This document shows, piece after piece, positions 45,023-52,339 of a stretch of DNA of 64,000 nt. A program made the position numbers and the translations under genes. Numbering within the stretch: the stretch's first letter is position 1; each line of letters starts with the position of its first letter. This DNA comes from Methanosarcina flavescens (GTDB taxonomy: Archaea; Halobacteriota; Methanosarcinia; Methanosarcinales; Methanosarcinaceae), in NCBI RefSeq assembly GCF_001304615.2, contig NZ_CP032683.1, forward strand, positions 992,001 to 1,056,000, read 5' to 3'. The notes beneath the pieces were generated by a model. It saw nothing but the letters and a program-made list of their open reading frames with translations. It did no database searches and was not told the origin of the DNA.

Positions 45023-46061
45023 ATGGAAGAACAAGCTGAAAAATCGAAAATGGAAAAACTAACTGAAGAACTCAAAGAAATGGCTCTGACCCTTGGAGCT
45101 TTTAAAGTGGGCATCGCTACAACCGAAACCCTTGCAGGCGGCCCTCCTTCCACGGATCTGACATATGTGCTGCCAGGGGCAAAATCGGCAGTCGTTTTTG
45201 CCCTTGCTTTTGACCAGAACCTCATAGAACCCTACTTTAGAAAAAAGGATCACAAATCCTTGGACACAAATAAGGTGCGGACAACCACCCTTGCTAACGG
45301 GATAGCCCTTGAAATGGCAGGATTCTTGCAGCAGTATGGTTACAAAGCTGCCCCTCAGCTTGCGAATTTCGTTTACCGTCAGGATTCGGAAAACTGGCTG
45401 CTGGATATGCCCCCCCCCTATTTCCCATAGGTATCTAGCAGTTCGCTCCGGGATAGGGCACTTCGGGTACTCAGGGAACATAATTACGGACGCGGAGCTT
45501 ATCCCGACAGAGCCACTGCCAGAAGAAGAGAATTATTGTGATGAATGCAAGATCTGCCTTGCAGTCTGCTCCTCTGGATATGTTGACCCTCTTGAAAAGG
45601 TAACAGTAAATCTTGGAGGGAAGGAGTTTACCTACGGAAAGAGGAGAAGCAACAGCCGATGTTTCCTTGTCTGCGGAGGGCTTACAGGTCTGAATGCCTC
45701 GGGAAAATGGTCAACCTGGTCTCCGGCTCGCTTTGAGATTCCAAAAAAGGACGAGGATTTCATCGCTGCGTTGCCCGGTGCAATAGAGGCATACCTCAAA
45801 CGACCGAAAATCAAAGGCGGATTTTTCATATGCCTGATCCCAGGAAACAGAATGGAATATACCTGTTCAAACTGTCATTTTGTCTGCCATCCTGACAAAG
45901 AAGTCCGGAAAGCACGATACAGGATGCTCTCGGAAAGCGGCGTGGTCATACAGGAACCCGATGGAACCTGCAGGGCCGTGTCTCCGGAGGAGGCAAAGGA
46001 GTTTCTCAAAGCCATGCCTTTAGAAAGGAGAAAGCTTTACGAATCGGTTCCAGAGGAGTAA
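45023..46061 (+). pseudogene. Epoxyqueuosine-reductase-like iron-sulfur protein, frameshifted at a C9 tract
   Basis: Two overlapping frames together encode one protein of about 345 residues. The first (from ATG 45023) ends at 45430 in LLDMPPPYFP; the second carries on with ISHRYLAVRSGIGHFGYSGN. The break is a run of nine C at 45410-45418; eight would restore one frame reading DMPPPISHRY. The second part has CDECKICLAVCSSG and CSNCHFVCHPD, a double [4Fe-4S] pattern as in QueG-like enzymes. This may be a true mutation, a phase-variable tract or a base-calling error. The remaining sequence is well preserved, so the break is recent or artificial. Confidence 0.8.
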
Positions 46062-46204
46062 CTGATCCAGAGCAGAGGAAGTTAATTCAAAAAGTCACAA
46101 ATACGATTTGCTCTAGGGCAGCATAGAAAGAAGATCTAACAGAGAAAACAGAAGTAAGAAGAGAAAAAAGGTGTTGAAGAGGAAGAAAATATAAAACCGA
46201 AAGT

Positions 46205-46750
46205 TTAATCCATGTACACTGTGTGCAGGGTTTCATAAATTGGTCCTTCAGGGGTAAGTGTGCTTTTCTTTAGAGCCACTTTATTTACCCACATGGTACC
46301 AATTTCAATATCCTTTAACTCCTTCACGGTATTTATAAAGGCATTTTTCTTATCTTTCTTGAGGAATTTTATCCTGGCAAGAGTAGCATGTGCGGTAAAT
46401 TCCCTGTCATCTTTTTCGAACTTGAAAGGTTCCAGTAAATTCTCCACATTCTCATGTAACGCCCAGAAATTTCCAGTTGCACCCAGCCATAGCACTCTAG
46501 GATTCGAAGGTTTGGGGAAAACTCCAAGCCTCCCGATTTTTGTCTCAAAAGGTTCACACGTAATGGAATCGAGGGCTGCGGAAAGCGATGGAATCTTTGA
46601 TTCGTCCACATTTCCAAGGAATTTCAAAGTTATATGAACGAGTTCAGGATCAACAAACTTTAGATCAAAACCGGAAAATCTATCCTGAAGCTCTCGAATC
46701 TTCTCTATAAATCCGGGATCTAATTCTACTGCTATAAATGTCCTGATCAA
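46205..46750 (-). CDS. thpR: RNA 2',3'-cyclic phosphodiesterase (2H family)
   Basis: A protein of about 181 residues with the two His-x-Thr motifs of the 2H phosphoesterases: HITLKFLGNV near residue 42 and HATLARIKF near 124. The start MIRTFIAVELD is typical. It opens 2',3'-cyclic phosphates of RNA and was formerly called LigT. The TTG at 46750 has GGTGA five bases upstream and gives the usual N-terminus, so I prefer it to the TTG at 46762. Confidence 0.9.
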   Translation of the reverse strand: MIRTFIAVELDPGFIEKIRELQDRFSGFDLKFVDPELVHITLKFLGNVDESKIPSLSAALDSITCEPFETKIGRLGVFPKPSNPRVLWLGATGNFWALHENVENLLEPFKFEKDDREFTAHATLARIKFLKKDKKNAFINTVKELKDIEIGTMWVNKVALKKSTLTPEGPIYETLHTVYMD

Positions 46751-47328
46751 AACATTCACCAATCTTAATTGAAAAGCGAACCAGAAAAATCTTCCTGTTA
46801 CTCTTTTCTATCTGCCTATTAACTATCTTCTGGAAAAAATTGGCTTCAGATCCCTGTTGAGGGGATTGTAAACCTTCCTGAAAATTTTTGAGAAAAAAAG
46901 AAGTTAGAGGAAAAATGCAAGAAAGCCGGAAAGAAAAAAGGAAAAAAACGAATGGATCACAGGGCAATTATAATATATAAGAGATAAGTGGCTCCGTAGA
47001 AATCCTCTTAAATAGCCAATCTTAACAAATTAAAACTAAATTGCCTGATTCATTTTGCTGAAGAACTTTAAGTCTATTGATGACGATTAAGTAGGTTTTC
47101 TACAGAGCCAGATAAGTACAGATTTGTAAATAAGCTTAAGTATTTATAAAGTTGGCTTCAATGTTAACCTTAGGTAGACAGTTATAACCCAGAGAAAAGC
47201 GGTAAATTAAAAAAATATAACCCTAAATTTAAGAAAAATAATATTAATTCAAAAAAAGTAATTTTAACTTTATAAATAAAATGTAGGAACCAAATCGGTT
47301 GCTGCAAAAAGAAAAAGCGGTGGATCAT
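46751..47328. other. Intergenic region with a miniature element
   Basis: After the thpR upstream DNA comes purine-rich sequence, then the 120-bp element at 46990-47109 and a last AT-rich stretch. TTTATAAAG near 47148 is a possible TATA element for dacZ, about 180 bases before its start. Confidence 0.5.
46990..47109. mobile_element. 120-bp miniature inverted-repeat element with 8-bp target duplication
   Basis: GGCTCCGTAGAAATCCT at the left and AGGTTTTCTACAGAGCC at the right are inverted repeats with few mismatches. AGATAAGT flanks the element on both sides, at 46982-46989 and 47110-47117, which is the expected signature of transposition. No coding capacity exists. The ends match the larger element at 44292, so that element's parent transposase probably mobilised it. 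Confidence 0.85.
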
Positions 47329-48204
47329 ATGGATAGAGCACGTATAATTGCAGAAACGGCAGCCCGGATTTCCAAAGAACTTGATGCTGCCGCAATTATG
47401 GTTTCCGGGGAGCTGAGTTTTGAAGGGATTGAAACGGGGGGAATTCCGGTCTATTATATCTCCATGCGCCCGAAAAGCATAATAGACCACCTGGTCTCAA
47501 CTGGAAAAGATGGAAAAGCCCCCTTAAAGGAGCTTGGTGATCAGATAAATCGGGAAGCTTCGGGGAACTCAGAAAACCTTCAGCAGGCTGCCGCCATAGA
47601 GTACGTGCTCGGGAATCAGGAAAGCGGGATTATTGTAGGCGTGGTTGAAACTCGTGGTTCCAGTTCGATTATTGTGCATAGCCTCGATGAAAACCCCCTT
47701 ATAAAAGCCATGAAGGAATGCCAGGAAAGGATAAAATCTGAAGTGATGAGTGCAATCATGAAAATCTCATTTGATATTATCCTGACAGGCAGGGAAGGCA
47801 AGAAAATGGGTGCTGCCTTCATTATAGGTGATTCTGAAGAGGTTCTGAAACGCTCTCACCAGTTAATACTGAATCCGTATGCAGGCCACGATGAAACTTA
47901 CCGGAGCGTCCTTGACAAAAGAAACTGGGAATCCATAAAGGAATTTGCCCAACTGGATGGAGTTTTTGTGGTGGATGAAAATGGTATTATCCATGCAGCA
48001 GGCCGTTATCTTGACGTTGATGGGAAAAATGTGGATATTGAAAAAGGACTGGGAGGCAGGCATGTATCGGCAGCCGCAATCAGCAGGGATACGGTTGCGA
48101 TTGCAGTTACAATATCCGAATCAGGTGGAGTTCTCAGAGTGTATAAAGATGCAAAAGAAATAATCTGTATGGAGTGCCTGAAGCCTGCGGTGAGGTACAT
48201 TTAA
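47329..48204 (+). CDS. dacZ: Diadenylate cyclase DacZ (c-di-AMP synthase)
   Basis: The protein of about 291 residues has an archaeal N-terminal domain and a C-terminal DisA_N-type cyclase domain from about residue 145. The cyclase marks are GAAFIIGD, then DGVFVVDENGIIHAAGRYL near 210 and GLGGRHVSAAAIS near 241, corresponding to the DGA and RHR motifs; here DGA reads DGV. SESGGVLRVYKDAKEI is also typical. The enzyme joins two ATP to c-di-AMP, which regulates osmotic balance in other archaea. The ATG at 47329 follows GGTGGATCAT and is preferred over the TTG at 47299. Confidence 0.88.
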   Translation: MDRARIIAETAARISKELDAAAIMVSGELSFEGIETGGIPVYYISMRPKSIIDHLVSTGKDGKAPLKELGDQINREASGNSENLQQAAAIEYVLGNQESGIIVGVVETRGSSSIIVHSLDENPLIKAMKECQERIKSEVMSAIMKISFDIILTGREGKKMGAAFIIGDSEEVLKRSHQLILNPYAGHDETYRSVLDKRNWESIKEFAQLDGVFVVDENGIIHAAGRYLDVDGKNVDIEKGLGGRHVSAAAISRDTVAIAVTISESGGVLRVYKDAKEIICMECLKPAVRYI

Positions 48205-48394
48205 TCCATAGTATCAAAAACTTTTTTCCTCAGGATTGGAAGCTCTTGATTGCACATTGGAAGTGTAGAGTTGTAGATTTTCAAGAGCGGATACTTCGAA
48301 GGAATATGAAGGAATAAGGGCAGTACATACACTCATAAACAAAGAGAAATATACTCCTGAATATGCGGGGAGATAAAAAGAACGGGGTAACTCC

Positions 48395-49114
48395 ATGAGA
48401 AGGCAACTTTTTTACATTCCTTTTAGCATTACATTCCTCCTGTTTTTAATCATCTTTGTTACCTTTGGGCTTAGTTTTCTCTTTTTTGGAGTAATTATTT
48501 CAGCTTTTGTGAAAATAGGCTTCTCTATAGGACACGCATTTCTTATCCTGCTCCTGTCCCTTCTCGGAAGCGGCATCAATATTCCTCTGGCAACCCTCAG
48601 GTCTGATACTCCTGTAGTAAGAGACGCTTATATTCGCGTGTTTGGCGTAGCTTACAGGGTTCCAGTCCGGCATGTGACAAGAAATGAGACGACAATTGCT
48701 GTCAATGTAGGGGGAGCAGTTATTCCTATTTTGATTTCAGCTTACCTCATTATGAGGTTTCCCTCTTCTCTTCTGCTTACAGGAGCCGGTGTCCTGATAG
48801 TTTCAATCATAACTTATTCAGTAGCAAGGCCTATTCGCGGGATAGGTATCGCAACACCTGCACTGGTACCACCCCTTGCAGCCGCCCTTGCTGCGATTTT
48901 ACTGACGTCTGCAGTTTCAATTTCTGATTGCCCGATTGACCAGTGCCGCGTTGTCACTGCCTATGCAGGAGGAGTACTTGGAACACTCATAGGTGCTGAT
49001 CTACTTAATCTTGGAAAAATTAAGAATCTGGGCGCTCCAGTTGCAAGCATTGGAGGGGCAGGAACCTTTGATGGAATCTTTTTAAGCGGGTTCATTGCCC
49101 TACTTCTGATATAA
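48395..49114 (+). CDS. DUF1614 membrane protein
   Basis: A 239-residue protein with six or seven hydrophobic helices. Family segments are GSGINIPLATLRSD near residue 58, NVGGAVIPILISAYL near 104 and the glycine-rich GGVLGTLIGADLLNLGKI near 192, followed by ASIGGAGTFDGIFLSG. DUF1614 proteins are of unknown function. The gene follows dacZ on the same strand after 190 bases, and a functional link to c-di-AMP signalling is only a guess. The start follows a short purine-rich stretch. Confidence 0.83.
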   Translation: MRRQLFYIPFSITFLLFLIIFVTFGLSFLFFGVIISAFVKIGFSIGHAFLILLLSLLGSGINIPLATLRSDTPVVRDAYIRVFGVAYRVPVRHVTRNETTIAVNVGGAVIPILISAYLIMRFPSSLLLTGAGVLIVSIITYSVARPIRGIGIATPALVPPLAAALAAILLTSAVSISDCPIDQCRVVTAYAGGVLGTLIGADLLNLGKIKNLGAPVASIGGAGTFDGIFLSGFIALLLI

Positions 49115-49265
49115 AAGAAAATCAGTTAGAAATCAGTTACAAAAATAAGAAAGCAGTCATAAGGTTAAAAAACTTAAAAAATGGGGTAAAGGGGAAAAAG
49201 GAAGAAAAAAGAGGGGAATTTAAAGAGATTGTTCTTTTTTTATCTCATTCTTCAGGATAATCCTT

Positions 49266-50573
49266 TTAATACCTTCTTTTTAGGAGAGCATGGCAAAGAA
49301 CTACCCCAAGAATTCCTGCAAGCACATCGAAACTGGGGGTTTTTGCGGAAGTTTCTATCGCCATTTTATCATGAGGGATGTCACTGTCTCTGGAGTCATT
49401 ATCCTCATTCTGAATAAGAGAAGTGGAAGATGCAGATTTATTAGAGGTTTCAGGATCGCTGCTACTTATGGTTTCCGTTATATTTGCTTCTTTTGCAGAA
49501 GTTGTATTCTCTTTGGGTCCTGAAATACTTTTATCCTCTACAATGACGTCGGCTGCTGGATAGATAACATATCCTTCTGGAGAAATACTGCCTTTTCCCT
49601 CATCCGAAGTCTGGAAATACCAGGAATCAGTAAAATAGGTCTTTTTATCCTTATCAATATCCAGGGTAATGGATTTCGAATTCTTAAGAACAATTTCACT
49701 TTCGGAAGCCTCAGTTACCTCGAAACCCTGATACTCGTCTCCTTTCTCGATAAGCATCAGGTCATCTTTGTCAATGAGCCAGGTATATTTGAAGACTGCA
49801 AATGAATCAGTTGCACTTGTGAATACCTTATCTACATAAGTGATAAAGTAAAGCTGGTCTTTCATATCCCCGAAATCTGCGGTTGCAACAAAGGTTTTAT
49901 CGTTAACTGTTCCATTTGAACTTACAATTCCGGACTCGATTTCTTCTCCGTTTTTACAGAGGGAGAACCAGACCTTCTCGCCTTCCACGTCAACCTGGTT
50001 AACGGTAAGAGAATAGTTTTTCCCGAGATCCCAGGACTCTCCGGTCTTTAACTGTTTTTTCTCTCCGGAAGCCTGAGAGATCACAAGGGTTGTAAGCTGG
50101 GTAGAATCATTTCCAATGGTAATGTATGGTTTTCCGAACCAAGCAAGCTTATAGTAGAACATTCCGCCAAGTTTCTCAGGGATGGTTTTTGAATTCAGTT
50201 CAAGGGCGGAAACAAGTGTGTATTTGGAGGAGAACGGACGGGTGGAATATACGAGTTCTCCTTCACCGATTACATGGTTTCCGGGGTTATTTTTGCCAAG
50301 TTCGTTCTGACCGTCTTTCTCAACATACTGGAGGCGTTCACCAGACCAGTTTTCAGAAGCTACGAAGCTTTTGTGCTGGTTTACAGGATAGTTAAAGCCG
50401 CCAAAGGTGGCTGCAGTCCAGACAAAACCATCAGAGGAGGTTTCGCCAGTGTCGAGGGGAAACCCAGAAACAGCTGGAGCCGGCGGAGCTGCAGAACCTA
50501 GGGGAGTTAGCATCAAACATGCTGTTAGCGAAGCAAACAGCAATAGTAAAACTCTTCGAGTACAGGGTTTCAT
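49266..50573 (-). CDS. S-layer duplication-domain surface protein
   Basis: A protein of about 435 residues. Residues 1-30 are a signal peptide (RRVLLLLFASLTACLMLTPL, cleaved near SAA-PPAP). The body matches the S-layer family duplication domain of Methanosarcina: GETSSDGFVWTAATFGGFNY, GKPYITIGND, WDLGKNYSLTVNQVDVEGEK and YTWLIDKDDLMLIEKGDEYQ. A Ser/Thr/Glu-rich stalk follows, then a C-terminal hydrophobic helix ending LLKRRY as membrane anchor. The main S-layer protein has two copies of the domain, whereas this one has a single copy. It lies at the cell surface. The ATG at 50573 with GAGTGAT upstream is preferred over the GTG at 50585. Confidence 0.88.
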   Translation of the reverse strand: MKPCTRRVLLLLFASLTACLMLTPLGSAAPPAPAVSGFPLDTGETSSDGFVWTAATFGGFNYPVNQHKSFVASENWSGERLQYVEKDGQNELGKNNPGNHVIGEGELVYSTRPFSSKYTLVSALELNSKTIPEKLGGMFYYKLAWFGKPYITIGNDSTQLTTLVISQASGEKKQLKTGESWDLGKNYSLTVNQVDVEGEKVWFSLCKNGEEIESGIVSSNGTVNDKTFVATADFGDMKDQLYFITYVDKVFTSATDSFAVFKYTWLIDKDDLMLIEKGDEYQGFEVTEASESEIVLKNSKSITLDIDKDKKTYFTDSWYFQTSDEGKGSISPEGYVIYPAADVIVEDKSISGPKENTTSAKEANITETISSSDPETSNKSASSTSLIQNEDNDSRDSDIPHDKMAIETSAKTPSFDVLAGILGVVLCHALLKRRY

Positions 50574-50805
50574 AGGGAGTATCACTCTTTTCTATTTGTT
50601 ATTGTATATAATTATAATAAGTCTCCATAAATAAGCAAGTATTATTATAAATTGAGCAAAAAGTAACAAGATGTAAGGCTAAATAGTTAATAAATTTTAC
50701 TAATTTGAACTAAAAAAATAAAAATAATACTAAGCAGAACATAAAAAGAAAAAGTAAAAATCCACATTTTTATTAGCCAGAGAAGCGAACGCTGGAGATT
50801 AAAAA

Positions 50806-50853
50806 TAAAATAAAATAAAATAAAATAAAATAAAATAAAATAAAATAAAATAA
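50806..50853. repeat. TAAAA microsatellite, nine units
   Basis: Nine perfect TAAAA units plus TAA lead straight into the insertion element at 50854. Two more units, then TAAAAAA, follow the element at 51135-51150, so the insertion split one array. Confidence 0.9.
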
Positions 50854-51134
50854 GGCTCTGTAGAAAACCTATGAGATTACGAATATAAACCAGTTTAAAC
50901 TGAATAGCCTGATATATTTTTGCTTATCTATTTTTTCGCCTCTTGAAGCTGGTTTAGATAAGTTTTCTACAAAGCCCTTAGATAATCAATTAAAATTCGT
51001 CATCCAATTTATTCTCTGCAAATTCAATTTTTATATCGAGCTTATGTTCCAGTTTTTAATCTCATAAACTGCCTCTACGGGGATCTCTACAATGCCGAAA
51101 TAATATAGATTAAATTAAGGATTTCTACAGAGCC
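50854..51134. mobile_element. 281-bp insertion with GGCTCTGTAGAAA-type ends, composite
   Basis: GGCTCTGTAGAAAACCT opens the element and AGGATTTCTACAGAGCC closes it. Another inverted end, AGTTTTCTACAAAGCC, lies inside at 50961-50976. The left 123 bases (50854-50976) alone resemble the 120-bp element at 46990, including the internal GCCTGAT and TTTTGCT blocks. The structure therefore looks like a miniature element plus an extra segment and second end. There is no coding capacity. Confidence 0.7.
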
Positions 51135-51286
51135 TAAAATAAAATAAAAAAGCAAAGGAGCCTGTACATTCCAGTCCCAGCATCTGCAGGATCAGTTCCC
51201 TGTCTTGAAGCGAGCAAGGCTACAAAATTTTCTAACAAAATTGATCAAAAGCAGTGTAAGAGGGATGATAAAAGGCTTGGTTGAAA

Positions 51287-52339
51287 TTAGCCTCTCACCT
51301 TGAAACGAAGTAGGGCTGCGATTCCTCCCAATTTCTGAAGTTTTTCTCCGGGCTCAAAGGCCGTACTGAAAACAACGACTTTCCCCTGAGCCTGTTCGAC
51401 TCTCATAAGGAGTTTGTCGATATCCCCCCCTTTTTCTCGCCTCTCTCGTAAGGTTTCGTCAGCAACAAGCAGGGTTTCCACAGCCCCGTAATCAAGGGCA
51501 TTCTTAACATCGGCAAGACCGTAGGCAGCTTTGCCGTCCATTGAGATTTCACGGATAAGGTCTTCCATCAGTGTGGATTCGCGGGCTATCCGGGATTCCT
51601 GCATAATGCGATCCACTGCACCTCTGCGAAGAACTTCCTGAAAACCGGACATTCCTATCATGGAAGTATCTTCGATCAGAGCTTTTGAAGCCATAGCCGG
51701 CTCAGCTTCCTGAAAATATTTAACAAAATCTTCTTTGGTAAATCCAGGGCCAGCAACGACTATAGATGCTTCCTCAGGAACGGCATGCCTGAGCTGTTCT
51801 ACAACTTCCCTGAAGAATTCATTCCTCAAACCGGATTCTCGTTTGCCTGAGGACTGCCTGATATGAGAATAAAGCTCTATTCCATAGTGGTGCACAAAGC
51901 CGATATCGGCATCGCCCTCTTCTATTGCGACCATTACGACTTTCGGGCGTTTTGAAGCTTCTTCAGCGTCCTGTATCCGCTGGAGCTGATCGTTCTTCCA
52001 GTGTTCTTTGACTATAGAAAGATTGGTTCCAATCTCGATATTCAGAGTATGATAGGAGCCTGCATCCATCCCATGCTCTATCACTCCATGCACCCTCAGC
52101 CGATTTGCAAACTTATGAAACTCGATCTCCTCAACCCTGATCCCCAGTCTTACCTTTACTTTCTCAACCTTCTCAGGGCGGATCTTATCGCTTGCCGTAT
52201 CGGCTTTCCTTTTGGTGACCGCAAAGACCAGGTCCCCTTTTTCGATTATGTATTTCAGATGCCAGAGATCATCGAGGGTTTCGGCTGTTACTGCAATTTC
52301 CCCTTCCCTTCCTCTGAGGGAGCGGTTTGTAACTCTCAT
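51287..52339 (-). CDS. pelA: mRNA surveillance protein Pelota
   Basis: A 350-residue Dom34/Pelota protein with three eRF1-like domains: an Sm-like N-terminal domain (AVTAETLDDLWHLKYIIEKGD), a central domain with VVAGPGFTKEDFVKYFQ, and a C-terminal domain with YGLADVKNALDYGAVETLLVAD. The GGQ motif of release factors is absent, as expected. It binds stalled ribosomes with aIF... or EF-1A-like GTPases and, with ABCE1, splits them. Its ATG overlaps the stop of rqcH as ATGA, so the two are translated from one message. Confidence 0.95.
   Translation of the reverse strand: MRVTNRSLRGREGEIAVTAETLDDLWHLKYIIEKGDLVFAVTKRKADTASDKIRPEKVEKVKVRLGIRVEEIEFHKFANRLRVHGVIEHGMDAGSYHTLNIEIGTNLSIVKEHWKNDQLQRIQDAEEASKRPKVVMVAIEEGDADIGFVHHYGIELYSHIRQSSGKRESGLRNEFFREVVEQLRHAVPEEASIVVAGPGFTKEDFVKYFQEAEPAMASKALIEDTSMIGMSGFQEVLRRGAVDRIMQESRIARESTLMEDLIREISMDGKAAYGLADVKNALDYGAVETLLVADETLRERREKGGDIDKLLMRVEQAQGKVVVFSTAFEPGEKLQKLGGIAALLRFKVRG

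Larger units (their letters stand above)
50586..51286. other. 700-base intergenic region with microsatellite and insertion
   Basis: Next to the S-layer-type gene the DNA is AT-rich and probably holds its promoter (TTATAATTATATAC on the minus strand near 50605). A pentanucleotide microsatellite and an element with inverted ends fill the centre. The last 130 bases lead to the 3' end of pelA without further structure. Confidence 0.55.

Noticed and set aside
50854-51134. Target-site duplication for the microsatellite insertion
   Set aside because: The flanks are the same TAAAA repeat, so a duplication cannot be told apart from the array itself.
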